64,000 bases of DNA from DASZQY01 sp036511595. GTDB taxonomy: Bacteria > Pseudomonadota > Alphaproteobacteria > Rhizobiales > Kaistiaceae. The position numbers and the translations under genes were made by a program. The notes under the pieces were generated by a model, which made no database searches, had not been told where the DNA came from, and saw only the letters and a program-made list of their open reading frames with translations. This document shows, piece after piece, positions 7,177 through 15,506 of the stretch. Each line of letters starts with the position of its first letter. Positions within the stretch are counted from its first letter, which is position 1. The stretch lies in NCBI GenBank assembly GCA_036511595.1, contig DATCBY010000064.1, forward strand, positions 1-64,000. Direction: 5' to 3'.

Positions 7177-8436
7177 ATGGAGACATCCACCGCAACGCAT
7201 CAGGCCGTCGAGGCGGTCTGGAAGATGGAATCCGCCCGGCTGATCGCCGGGTTGGCGCGCATACTGCGCGACGTGAGCCTCGCCGAGGAACTAGCCCATG
7301 ACGCTCTCGTCGCGGCGCTTCTGCACTGGCCGGGCGACGGCGTGCCGAAAAACCCGGGCGCATGGCTGATGACTACCGCCAAGCGTGCCGCCCTCGACTA
7401 TTTTCGCCGCAACAAGATGGCCGCGCGCAAGCTCGACGAGCTCGCCCGCGACCTGCAGGAGGACGAGCAGACCGCGCCCGACCTTGACGCGGCCCTAGAC
7501 GACGACGTCGGCGATGACCTGCTCGGGCTGATTTTCACCGCCTGCCATCCGGCGGTATCGACGGAAGCCCGCACGGCGCTGACGCTGCGCCTGCTGGGCG
7601 GCCTCACCACCGACGAGATCGCCCGCGCCTTCCTGACGCCAGAGCCGACCATCGCCCAGCGCATCGTGCGCGCCAAGCGCCTGATCGCCGAGGCGCGCCT
7701 GCCGTACGAGCCGCCGCGCGGCGGCGAACGCACCGGCCGCCTCCCCTCCGTGCTCGAGGTCATCTACCTCATCTTCAACGAAGGCTATTCGGCTACGTCA
7801 GGCGCCGACCTCACCCGGCCGGCGCTCTGCAACGAGGCGCTCCGCCTCGGCCGCATCCTCGCGCGGCTCATGCCGGACGAGACCGAGGTCCACGGGCTGG
7901 TGGCGCTGATGGAAATCCAGGCCTCGCGCCTGCCGGCGCGCGTCGGCGAGGATGGTCAGCCGATATTGCTGCTCGACCAGAACCGATCGCTCTGGGACCA
8001 GTTGATGGTCCGGCGCGGCCTGGCCGCCCTCGCCGAGGCAGAAAAACGGCGTCCGCTCGGTACCTACGGCCTGCAGGCCGCGATCGCTGCCTGCCACGTC
8101 CGCGCCAGAAAAGCGGCGGACACCGACTGGCCGCAAATCGCGGCGCTCTACGATCTGCTGCTGTCCGAGACCCCATCACCGGTCGTCGGTCTGAACCGCG
8201 CCGTCGCGCACGGCATGGCATTCGGTCCCACGCGCGGACTGCAATTGATCGACGAGCTCGCGGACGAAGACGTGCTCCGCCGCTATCACCTGCTCCCCGC
8301 AGCCCGCGCCGACCTCCTGTTCAAGCTTCGCCGCATGGATGAGGCACGCACCGAATTCGAACGCGCGGCGGCGATGACCGATAACGCGCGCGAACGGGAC
8401 TTCCTGCTCGACCGCGTGAAGAAAGCCGCGAACTAG
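7177..8436 (+). CDS. ECF42-type RNA polymerase sigma factor with C-terminal extension
   Basis: A 419-residue ECF sigma factor. Region 2 (about 10-80) contains AVEAVWKMESARLIAGLARILRD, EELAHDALVAAL and NPGAWLMTTAKRAALDYFRR. Region 4 (about 120-180) contains LTLRLLGGLTTDEIARAFL and TIAQRIVRAKRLI. A long C-terminal part (about 190-419, the DUF6596/TPR-like region) has EVIYLIFNEGYSA, LLDQNRSLWD and TPSPVVGLNRAVA. Such an extension defines ECF42; no anti-sigma factor is encoded nearby, as is usual for this group, and the extension is thought to control activity. ATG 7177 was preferred to the in-frame ATG at 7159 by similarity to family starts. It follows the DGPF gene by 127 bases. Confidence 0.92.
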   Translation: METSTATHQAVEAVWKMESARLIAGLARILRDVSLAEELAHDALVAALLHWPGDGVPKNPGAWLMTTAKRAALDYFRRNKMAARKLDELARDLQEDEQTAPDLDAALDDDVGDDLLGLIFTACHPAVSTEARTALTLRLLGGLTTDEIARAFLTPEPTIAQRIVRAKRLIAEARLPYEPPRGGERTGRLPSVLEVIYLIFNEGYSATSGADLTRPALCNEALRLGRILARLMPDETEVHGLVALMEIQASRLPARVGEDGQPILLLDQNRSLWDQLMVRRGLAALAEAEKRRPLGTYGLQAAIAACHVRARKAADTDWPQIAALYDLLLSETPSPVVGLNRAVAHGMAFGPTRGLQLIDELADEDVLRRYHLLPAARADLLFKLRRMDEARTEFERAAAMTDNARERDFLLDRVKKAAN

Positions 8437-8543
8437 CCGCTACGCCCCCGGCGTCAGTTCGTCGGCGAATGCGGGCACGGCGAAAGAAGAACTGAAAAGG
8501 CAGCATGGCGGTAGAGCAAACCAATTCGCCCTCAAATTTAGTC

Positions 8544-11228
8544 CTACCGCCGCCCCTTCTTGCCGACGTCGCTCCCCGCGCGGCCGCCGATCGAGCGCGG
8601 CTTTGGCCGGTCGCCGGTCGGCAGTGGCACCTGCTCCTGCGCGCGGCCTTCGTCGCGGTCGGGCTTGTGCGGGCGCGAACGCGGCATCGGCACCTCGGTA
8701 TCGGTGCCCGGCCCCATGACGTCGAGCGACGGCTTGTGCGGACGCTGGCCGGGAACTGGCAATTCCGTTCGCCGAATGGTCATTTCGTCCACCGTGTTCT
8801 TGCGGACGCGCGCACTTGGTGAAGGCAAATCCCCACTCACCGCGCCTCGCACGGTCCCCCCTCCCCGTGCGGGAGACGGAGAAGTAGAGCTCCGTCTACG
8901 ACCGCCCTCGCTACCGCCGGCGTCGCCCGGATTGCGCGCCAAGGGATCGTCGGCAACGGCCAACTCGATTTCTTCCAGCCGCTTGATCTCATCGCGCAGG
9001 CGCGCCGCTTCCTCGAACTCGAGATCGGCGGCGGCATCGCGCATGCGCTTTTCGAGGTCGGCCATGGTGGCCTTGAAATTGTGGCCGATGAGCGTGCCTT
9101 CCTCGGCAAGTCCTGCCGGGACCGTGACATGGTCGCGCTCATAGACCGACGACATGATGTCGCCGATGTGCTTCTTGATGCTTTCCGGCGTGATGCCGTT
9201 GGCAGTGTTGTACTCGACCTGCTTCTCGCGGCGCCGGTCGGTCTCGGCGATGGCGCGTTCCATCGAGCCGGTCAGCTGGTCGGCATAGAGGATGACCCGG
9301 CCGTCGATATTGCGCGCGGCGCGGCCGATGGTCTGGATGAGCGAAGTCTCAGAACGCAGGAAGCCTTCCTTGTCGGCGTCGAGGATGGCGACCAGCGCGC
9401 ACTCCGGGATGTCGAGACCCTCGCGCAGCAGGTTGATGCCGACCAGCGCGTCGAAGGCACCGAGGCGGAGGTCGCGGATGATCTCGATGCGCTCCAGCGT
9501 CTCCACGTCGGAGTGCATGTAGCGGACGCGCACCCCCTGCTCGTGCAGATACTCGGTCAGATCCTCGGCCATGCGCTTGGTCAGCACGGTGACCAGACTG
9601 CGATAGCCGGCACGGGCAACATCCTTGACCTCGCCCAGCAGATCGTCGACCTGTGTCTTGGCCGGCCGGATCTCGACCGGCGGGTCGATGAGGCCGGTGG
9701 GCCGGATGACTTGCTCGGTGAAGACGCCGCCGGTGCGATTCATCTCCCAGCTTCCCGGCGTCGCCGACACATAGACGCTCTCGGGCCGCATCAGGTCCCA
9801 CTCCTCGAAGCGGAGCGGTCGGTTGTCCATGCACGACGGCAGGCGGAAGCCGTACTCGGCCAGCGTCGCCTTTCGGCGGAAGTCACCGCGATACATGCCG
9901 CCGATCTGCGGGATGGTGACGTGGCTCTCGTCGACGAAGACCAGCGCATTGTCGGGAAGATATTCGAACAGCGTCGGCGGCGGCTCGCCGGGCTTGCGGC
10001 CGGTGAGGTAGCGGGAATAATTCTCGATGCCGGCGCAGGCGCCGGTCGCCTCGATCATCTCAAGGTCGAAGCGCGTGCGCTGCTCCAGGCGCTGTGCTTC
10101 CAGCAGGCGGCCGGCCTGGGTCAGCTCGTCGAGGCGAAGCTTCAGCTCCTCGCGGATGCCCTTCACCGCCTGCGCCAGCGTCGGGCGCGGCGTGACGTAG
10201 TGCGAGTTGGCGTACACCTTGACCAGTTTCAGTTCGCCCGCCTTCTGCCCGGTGAGCGGATCGAACTCGGTGATCGACTCGACCTCGTCGCCGAACAGGT
10301 TGATGCGCCAGGCGCGGTCTTCCAGATGCGCCGGGAACAGGTCGACGGTGTCGCCGCGCACGCGGAAGGTGCCGCGGCGGAAGTCGGCGTCGGCGCGCTT
10401 GTACTGCAGCGCGACGAGGTCGGCGATCAGCTGGCGCTGGTCGATCTTCTCGCCGACCGTCAGCGCGAAAGTCATCGCCGTATAGGTCTCGACCGAGCCG
10501 ATGCCGTAGATGCAGGAGACCGAGGCGACGATGATGACGTCGTCGCGCTCAAGCAGCGAGCGCGTCGCCGAATGGCGCATGCGGTCGATCTGCTCGTTGA
10601 TCGAGGATTCCTTCTCGATGTAGGTGTCGGTGCGCGGGACGTACGCTTCCGGCTGGTAGTAATCGTAGTAGGAGACGAAATACTCGACCGCGTTCTCGGG
10701 GAAGAACGACTTGAACTCGCCGTACAGCTGGGCGGCCAGGGTCTTGTTCGGCGCCAGCACGAGCGCCGGGCGCTGTGTCGCCTCGATCACCTTCGCCGCC
10801 GTGTAAGTCTTGCCCGAGCCGGTGACGCCGAGCAGCACTTGGTCGCGCTCGTGCGCGTTGACGCCGGCGACGAGGTCAGCGATGGCAGTCGGCTGGTCGC
10901 CCTTGGGTTCGAATTCGGAAACGATCTTGAGCGGTACACCGCCCTCCGACTTCTCCGGCCGCGGCGGGCGATGCGGAACCCAGGTCTTGTCACGGAACTC
11001 CGGCCGGCCGCTTTCGATGAGCGCCGACAGCGCCTCGACCGTGGCGGTGACTGCCGACGCGGGCATCGCGGCCACGTCCTCGAGATTCACGTCGACGCCC
11101 GGCACCGGGTTCATGCCGACGGCGGCGCGCTCCTTGGCCGATCCGCGCCCGCCCATGGATGTGCCGCGGCTGGTCTTGAACGCGCGCTGCGGCGCCTCGC
11201 CCATGCCGGGGGTTTTGGGAGATTTCAT
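8544..11228 (-). CDS. uvrB: Excinuclease ABC subunit UvrB
   Basis: Damage-recognition helicase of nucleotide excision repair; it works with UvrA and UvrC. Core motifs: Walker A GVTGSGKT, the beta-hairpin region YFVSYYDYYQPEAYVPRTD, DESHV, ATPG and TIGRAARN. The C-terminal UVR motif (MADLEKRMRDAAADLEFEEAA) lies near 722-757. With the ATG at 11228 the protein has 894 residues, against about 670 in Escherichia coli. It has a 100-residue N-terminal extension and about 137 Pro/Arg-rich residues after the UVR motif, including repeated RPHKP segments. Both look disordered. The open frame runs to 11492 but that part is not protein-like. Confidence 0.95.
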   Translation of the reverse strand: MKSPKTPGMGEAPQRAFKTSRGTSMGGRGSAKERAAVGMNPVPGVDVNLEDVAAMPASAVTATVEALSALIESGRPEFRDKTWVPHRPPRPEKSEGGVPLKIVSEFEPKGDQPTAIADLVAGVNAHERDQVLLGVTGSGKTYTAAKVIEATQRPALVLAPNKTLAAQLYGEFKSFFPENAVEYFVSYYDYYQPEAYVPRTDTYIEKESSINEQIDRMRHSATRSLLERDDVIIVASVSCIYGIGSVETYTAMTFALTVGEKIDQRQLIADLVALQYKRADADFRRGTFRVRGDTVDLFPAHLEDRAWRINLFGDEVESITEFDPLTGQKAGELKLVKVYANSHYVTPRPTLAQAVKGIREELKLRLDELTQAGRLLEAQRLEQRTRFDLEMIEATGACAGIENYSRYLTGRKPGEPPPTLFEYLPDNALVFVDESHVTIPQIGGMYRGDFRRKATLAEYGFRLPSCMDNRPLRFEEWDLMRPESVYVSATPGSWEMNRTGGVFTEQVIRPTGLIDPPVEIRPAKTQVDDLLGEVKDVARAGYRSLVTVLTKRMAEDLTEYLHEQGVRVRYMHSDVETLERIEIIRDLRLGAFDALVGINLLREGLDIPECALVAILDADKEGFLRSETSLIQTIGRAARNIDGRVILYADQLTGSMERAIAETDRRREKQVEYNTANGITPESIKKHIGDIMSSVYERDHVTVPAGLAEEGTLIGHNFKATMADLEKRMRDAAADLEFEEAARLRDEIKRLEEIELAVADDPLARNPGDAGGSEGGRRRSSTSPSPARGGGTVRGAVSGDLPSPSARVRKNTVDEMTIRRTELPVPGQRPHKPSLDVMGPGTDTEVPMPRSRPHKPDRDEGRAQEQVPLPTGDRPKPRSIGGRAGSDVGKKGRR

Positions 11229-11341
11229 GCCGACAAATATGGGGGACGGGCGGTCGAATAGCGAGGGGCCGATGGGCTGACTGCTGACAGGCAGCGGCAG
11301 CAATCGCGCGACAGGCGGTCCCCGCCCGGCGCTCGCCGATG

Positions 11342-11653
11342 CTACGAGCGCAGCTTCGTCAGGACATGCTCGGCGGCGGCCGCTTCCCATTCCCCCTGCG
11401 GGTTGACCCCGGCGAGCAGCACGGCAAGCCGGCTGGCCGGCACGAAATCGCCGAGACGCCCGAGAACATAAGCGGCATGGAAGCCCGGCCATTGCATATC
11501 GACAACGCCCCTGAGCGCGCCGCGCTCGTAGTCTTCATGGGCGGCGGCTGCCGCCACCAGCGTCTGCTCAAGCAAGGCGTGCGATGGAAGGTCGGTCACG
11601 AGCGTCACGTCCCGAAGCTGCCTCAACGGACTGACCGGCGCAGCATAGCGCAT
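11342..11653 (-). CDS. Hypothetical protein upstream of uvrB
   Basis: A 103-residue soluble protein, not assigned to a family. It has helical, Ala-rich segments (SHALLEQTLVAAAAAHEDYERGA and EWEAAAAEHVLTKLRS) and a central DMQWPGFHAAYVLGRLGDFVPASRLAVLLAG part. There is no signal peptide or membrane helix. It precedes uvrB on the same strand with a 113-base gap and follows a rho-independent terminator, so it probably begins a transcription unit that may include uvrB. Codon use fits a real gene. Function is unknown. Confidence 0.6.
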   Translation of the reverse strand: MRYAAPVSPLRQLRDVTLVTDLPSHALLEQTLVAAAAAHEDYERGALRGVVDMQWPGFHAAYVLGRLGDFVPASRLAVLLAGVNPQGEWEAAAAEHVLTKLRS

Positions 11654-11694
11654 TTCGCGCGGATCGGCTGCCCGATCTCAGGCGCACCGCCTTC

Positions 11695-11727
11695 CCCAAA
11701 AGAAATGGGGCACCCCCGTGGTGCCCC
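11695..11727 (-). terminator. Rho-independent terminator downstream of the H1-like gene
   Basis: On the minus strand a perfect 8-base GC stem (GGGGCACC / GGTGCCCC, 5-base loop, 11707-11727) is followed by ATTTCTTTT, a T-rich tail. It ends the transcript of the 32-residue H1-like gene 128 bases upstream of it and lies about 40 bases before the next minus-strand gene start. Confidence 0.8.
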
Positions 11728-11854
11728 TCTTCATCCGACTCTCGATGGAGCCCTTTGCCCCGCCTTCCGTCCGCCGCGCGACCGCTCTCTCGTGAGCTGA
11801 CCGCGACGGCGGATCAGAAGCGCATGCGCCGCCGGCGAACCGGCGACGTCCGGA

Positions 11855-11953
11855 CTACTTCCGCTTGGCGGTCTTCTTTTTCGCTGCCGGCTTCTTGGCA
11901 GACTTCTTCGCGGCGGGCTTCTTCTTCGCAGTCTTGCGTACGGCTTTAGCCAA
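11855..11953 (-). CDS. 32-residue histone-H1-like basic peptide, TTG start
   Basis: The frame reads TTG then AKAVRKTAKKKPAAKKSAK and ends KKTAKRK, 32 residues. Of these, 15 are lysine and 9 alanine, with two PAAKK repeats. This is the composition of the histone-H1-like C-terminal domain and AlgP/HctB-type repeats, which bind DNA non-specifically. GAGGAGA lies 7 bases before the TTG, a strong ribosome-binding site that fixes the start; there is no ATG. A terminator follows at 11695-11727. The gene is divergent from the FecR-domain gene. It is too short for most gene finders. Function as a nucleoid peptide is inferred from composition. Confidence 0.7.
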   Translation of the reverse strand: MAKAVRKTAKKKPAAKKSAKKPAAKKKTAKRK

Positions 11954-12007
11954 TGTAGTTCTCCTCTCGATGCTTGAGCCGAATCGGCTCGCGCGTATTC
12001 TAGTCCA

Positions 12008-12046
12008 ACTTGCGTGTTAACAACGCGCTAATTCCACGACGCAAGT
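12008..12046. promoter_or_regulatory. Inverted repeat in the divergent region before the FecR-domain gene
   Basis: Perfect 8-base arms ACTTGCGT (12008-12015) and ACGCAAGT (12039-12046) flank a 23-base AT-richer spacer containing GTTAAC. They lie between the divergent H1-like and FecR-domain genes and could be an operator or a leader hairpin. No known binding consensus is recognised. Confidence 0.35.
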
Positions 12047-12150
12047 CAAGTCACCCCTTCACCGATTCGACGACCGTGCAGAGATGTGCAAGCGTGTCGT
12101 CGACGGGTCCGAAGCATCGCTCGTTCATCTTGCGCGGGGAAAAGCGGATC

Positions 12151-12942
12151 ATGAAATCGACAGCGTATCGTCTTGCTCTCGTCGCTGTGGCCGGCGTGCT
12201 CTGCGCGCTGCCGCGCATCGGCTTCGCCGACACGGTCGACACCGGCACCATCGGCACCGCGGCGTCAATCGCCACCGTCGTCACCGGCACGCTCTCGACG
12301 CAGATACAGCCCCTGAAGAGCGGCGATCCCGTCTTCCAGAACGAGACGCTGACCAGCGACACCAGCGGCGTCGGGCAGTTCGAATTCCGCGATGGTAGCA
12401 AGCTCGCGCTCGGTCCGGGCTCGACGCTGGTCCTCGATAATTTCGTATATTCTTCAGACACTTCCAAGTCGAAGATCGTCATCAACCTGTCCCGGGGAGC
12501 GCTGCGTTTCATCACCGGCAACGCCAACCACGACGCCTACCAGATCAACACACCGACGGCGACGATCGCCGTGCGCGGGACCGCCTTTGACGTCTACAGC
12601 AGCGACGACGGAGAGCTCGCGGTTGCGATGATCAATGGCGCCATCGAGGTGTGTCCTCATGGCGGCATCTGCCGCGTTCACGATGTCATCGGCAAGTTTC
12701 TGACGATGACTTCTGGCGGTCTTTTTTCACTTCGCGACAAGTGGGACGGAAGTTTCCTGAGAGGCATTTCGTTCAAGACCGCGCTCCCCTTTCTAGGCGA
12801 TCAGAGACCTCTCGTTCCGGCATTGCGGGGCAGTGAAAAAATTATTGGCAGCTACGCCACCGCGACCGGAAAAGAAGTTGGAAAAGTGCTCCAGCTGCCC
12901 GGCAAGGTGCATCTCTTCAGGCTCCCGAAGCTTTTCCGCTGA
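12151..12942 (+). CDS. Secreted FecR-domain protein
   Basis: A 263-residue exported protein. Signal peptide at 1-26 (LALVAVAGVLCALPRIGFA). Residues about 45-180 form a FecR domain (LKSGDPVFQNETLTSDTSGVG, FEFRDGSKLALGPGSTLVLD, TPTATIAVRGTAFDVY, the last being the diagnostic segment). Here there is no N-terminal anti-sigma part as in FecR proper, no transmembrane helix after the signal, and no FecI-type sigma or TonB receptor next door. It therefore belongs to the orphan secreted FecR-domain proteins common in alphaproteobacteria, of unknown role. The ATG 12151 starts the signal peptide. A C-terminal RLPKLFR tail is basic. Confidence 0.85.
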   Translation: MKSTAYRLALVAVAGVLCALPRIGFADTVDTGTIGTAASIATVVTGTLSTQIQPLKSGDPVFQNETLTSDTSGVGQFEFRDGSKLALGPGSTLVLDNFVYSSDTSKSKIVINLSRGALRFITGNANHDAYQINTPTATIAVRGTAFDVYSSDDGELAVAMINGAIEVCPHGGICRVHDVIGKFLTMTSGGLFSLRDKWDGSFLRGISFKTALPFLGDQRPLVPALRGSEKIIGSYATATGKEVGKVLQLPGKVHLFRLPKLFR

Positions 12943-13521
12943 CGATTCGCGACGTGTGATTCGGCGACGCCGACCGTCGGAGCGAGATGCGCGATCAGCA
13001 ATCGATTCGATCCGCCGCAAATCTCACGGCGAGGAATTCCGAGACAACTTCGTCTCGCGCGTTGACACACCATTCACTTAAAGTTGGCGTGGGCTTCGCG
13101 GCAGTTTCCCGAAATTGACCCGCGTCCAATGCGAGCCGCGCGGGCAACCGCTCGCCTGAGCGCGTGATCTCGAAATAGCGATTACCGCCTCGCGCCGACG
13201 CTCGTCCGCTGGTCGGAGCAACGCGCCAGCGTCTCGCCACTCTAGCCACGCCGGTCCAGCGACTGGCATTCTTGCGGATCACGAATGCCCATTTTCGCAA
13301 GAACCCACCAGCCGAACGACCGAGGGGCTCTGCCGCAGTCCGGCCACCGCATGGGATACAGCCGAGCGCCACTGCGGGCCGGCTGAGCGTTGTTTTCGTA
13401 CCTCACCTGCCGCATAAATTGTGGCGTGCGGGCAGACGCTTCAGCCCCACACGCCGGATTTGCCGGACCATGGAAGGATAGCCGGCAGCCTCGCCCACAG
13501 GAACCGATGGAGGGTCCTCCG
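12943..13521. other. 579-base intergenic stretch before the cold-shock gene
   Basis: No convincing gene is seen. A TTGACA hexamer at 13062-13067 has no good -10 partner at 16-18 bases. A 125-codon minus-strand frame (12995-13372) has Arg-rich, shadow-like composition. The last 130 bases before the cold-shock gene are lower in GC and may be its promoter and long leader, as is usual for cold-shock genes. Confidence 0.5.
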
Positions 13522-13736
13522 ATGCGTCAGAACGGCACCGTCAAGTTTTTCAATGCGTCCAAGGGCTGCGGCTTCATTACTCCGGACGACGGCGGCAAGG
13601 ATATCTTCGTCCACGTGACGGCAGTGGAACGTTCGGGACTGCCGGCGTTGACCGAGGGGCAGCGTATCTCGTTCGAGACCGAGCAGGACCAGCAGGCAAG
13701 GGACCAAAGGCGGTCGAGCTGCAACAGGCAACCTGA
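13522..13736 (+). pseudogene. CspA-family cold-shock protein with a one-base frameshift
   Basis: Residues 1-55 form a normal cold-shock domain start: MRQNGTVKFFNASKGCGFI, then DIFVHVTAVERSGL and GQRISFETEQD. RNP1 has Cys where Phe/Tyr is usual (KGCGFI). After GACCAGCAG near 13695 the frame changes; in the +1-shifted frame the DNA encodes GKGPKAVELQQAT and a TGA at 13734-13736, which is the normal cold-shock C-terminus. One G appears to be missing in CAG(G)GCAAGG. Without correction the frame runs to 13905 and overlaps the DUF2127 gene antisense. It may be a true mutation or a sequence error. GAGG lies 8 bases before the ATG. Confidence 0.85.
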
Positions 13737-13784
13737 CCAATTGTCCCCGGGAGACGGCCCACACTTTTCCCGGCGGCGTGCGAA

Positions 13785-14270
13785 CTACCCCGCCGCTCGA
13801 TGTCTCTCGACGAGACGATACTCGTGCCAGATGAGCGCGATCACCACCGCGTCGAAGACGGTCAGCAGTACCAGCCCCACCGAGAAGGCGAACGAGAGGC
13901 GGTAAAGCTGATAGGCGATGAACAGGCACAGCACCGCAAGCGAAGCCGGATACGCCCACGGACGATTGCGCAAAAGCCCCGCCACCAGGATGAGCTTCAC
14001 GACGCCGTGGGTGAATAGATAAAAAGCGGCGAACGTCTTGCCGCCGACGGAAATGCCCTGCGCGGCGTGCAGCAGGTAGTTAGCAACCCGGTCGTGGGGA
14101 TCTTCCAGCAATTCGCTCTGCACCAGCCAAGCGACGATCGCCGTGATCGCTTCAACGCTGGTGAAGTAGAGGACAACGCCGCCCGCGAGCTCGACGAATC
14201 CGTTGAGGCCCTTCAGCACGACGCCGATCTCGAAGGCGGCGTGAAGGCGCTTCTCGCTGAGAGGCGTCAT
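13785..14270 (-). CDS. DUF2127 family membrane protein
   Basis: A 161-residue inner-membrane protein of the DUF2127 family. The start MTPLSEKRLHAAFEIGVVLKGLNG is typical, and about four hydrophobic segments follow (FVELAGGVVLYF; KTFAAFYLFTHGVVKLILVAGLL; YPASLAVLCLFIAYQLYRL; FSVGLVLLTVFDAVVIALIWHEYR). Function is unknown. The ATG 14270 matches family starts; a GTG at 14288 is an alternative and leaves a GGAG about 12 bases before the ATG. It converges with the frameshifted cold-shock gene. Confidence 0.85.
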   Translation of the reverse strand: MTPLSEKRLHAAFEIGVVLKGLNGFVELAGGVVLYFTSVEAITAIVAWLVQSELLEDPHDRVANYLLHAAQGISVGGKTFAAFYLFTHGVVKLILVAGLLRNRPWAYPASLAVLCLFIAYQLYRLSFAFSVGLVLLTVFDAVVIALIWHEYRLVERHRAAG

Positions 14271-14382
14271 GCGTATTTCATGCTCCACCGGCGATCGGAC
14301 GCGGCCCCCGCCTGGGTATCGTTCGCCGGACGGAAAACAATGGACGCCTATTCACCGATAGCCCGACCGCGCTCGCCAACGC

Positions 14383-15282
14383 TCAGGCGTTCGCCGCCAT
14401 TGCATGCGAGTGGGGCTGGACGGCGTTGGTGTAGTCCTCCATCAGCGTCTTGGTAATCGCGCCGGCGCTGAACCGATAGGGACCGATCTCGGAAACCGGA
14501 GTAACTTCGGCGGCGGTGCCGGTGAGGAAGCATTCGTGGAAGCCTTCCATCTCTTCCGGCATGATGGCGCGCTCGTTGACGGTGAACCCGCGCTGCTTCG
14601 CCAGGCTGATGACGGTGCGCCGCGTGATGCCGTCGAGAAAACAATCCGGGGTAGGCGTGTGCAGGACACCGTCCTTGACGAAGAAGATGTTAGCCCCGGT
14701 GGCTTCCGCGATGCGGCCGCGCCAGTCGAGCATCAACGCATCGGCATAGCCCCTCACCTCGGCAGCGTGCTTGGAGATGGTGCAGATCATGTAGAGGCCG
14801 CTGGCCTTCGATTTTGACGGCGCCGTCATCGGATCGGGCCGGCGATATTTCGCCATGTCGAGGCGCAAACCCTTGAGGCGCTCCTCCGGACTGAAATACG
14901 ACGGCCACTCCCAGACGGCGATGCCCAGGTGAATTGTATTGTTCTGCGCCGCCACGCCCATCATCTCGCTGCCGCGCCACGCGATAGGCCGGACGTAGGC
15001 ATCCATATGACCTTGGCGGACAAGCAGATCGGCGCAGGCCTTGTTGATTGTCTCCGCCGGGAAGGGAATCTCGAAGCCGAGGAGCCGCGCTGATTCCTGC
15101 AGTCTCCTGGTGTGGTCCTCAAGGCGGAAGATGACGCCGCCGTAGGCCCGCTCGCCCTCGAAGACGGCGCTGGCATAGTGAAGCGCGTGGGTGAGCACGT
15201 GGACCTTGGCGTCCGCCCACGGCACATATTGTCCATCCATCCAGATCACGCCGGGACGATTGTCGAAAGGTTGAATTGCCAC
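14383..15282 (-). CDS. ilvE: Branched-chain amino acid aminotransferase
   Basis: PLP-dependent class IV aminotransferase that makes leucine, isoleucine and valine from their 2-oxo acids, with glutamate as amino donor. It has 299 residues (typical 290-310). Seen features are IWMDGQYVPWADAKVHVLTHALHY, the YVRPIAWRGSEMMGV region, the PLP-lysine segment PSKSKASGLYM, the phosphate-binding segment AEATGANIFFVKDGVLHTP, and FLTGTAAEVTPV. The start MAIQPFDNRPGVIWMDG matches alphaproteobacterial IlvE. It is transcribed away from the marR-like gene across a 224-base region. Confidence 0.95.
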   Translation of the reverse strand: MAIQPFDNRPGVIWMDGQYVPWADAKVHVLTHALHYASAVFEGERAYGGVIFRLEDHTRRLQESARLLGFEIPFPAETINKACADLLVRQGHMDAYVRPIAWRGSEMMGVAAQNNTIHLGIAVWEWPSYFSPEERLKGLRLDMAKYRRPDPMTAPSKSKASGLYMICTISKHAAEVRGYADALMLDWRGRIAEATGANIFFVKDGVLHTPTPDCFLDGITRRTVISLAKQRGFTVNERAIMPEEMEGFHECFLTGTAAEVTPVSEIGPYRFSAGAITKTLMEDYTNAVQPHSHAMAANA

Positions 15283-15506
15283 GGGATATTTGCTCCACCT
15301 GGATCGCGAGGGCCATTTTCAGCCGGCCCCTTTTGTCGTTCACCTCACAATTGACGCCCTTTTGCGTCGCACCTCAATCGCCGATATGGTGCCGCGGACT
15401 CATTCAGATTCCGCGAAAAATCAAGGATCGATGCCACGCCGCACGGGTTCGTTCGTCTCTCGCGGCCGGCATCATTTAAGTACCAAACGACTGAAAATAT
15501 GTCAAC

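Noticed and set aside
9081..11261. A 726-codon open frame on the plus strand
   Set aside because: It lies antisense to uvrB, which has complete family motifs. Its translation is Arg/Asp/Leu-rich and low in complexity, as is usual for shadow frames in GC-rich DNA.
11229..11700. A LexA (SOS) box upstream of uvrB or the small gene before it
   Set aside because: No GTTC-N7-GTTC or GAAC-N7-GAAC pattern was found in the upstream region by eye, so no SOS control is claimed.
12995..13372. A 125-codon minus-strand frame in the intergenic stretch
   Set aside because: It starts with GTG, has no ribosome-binding site, is Arg-rich and shows no recognisable domain. It is noted only as part of the empty stretch.
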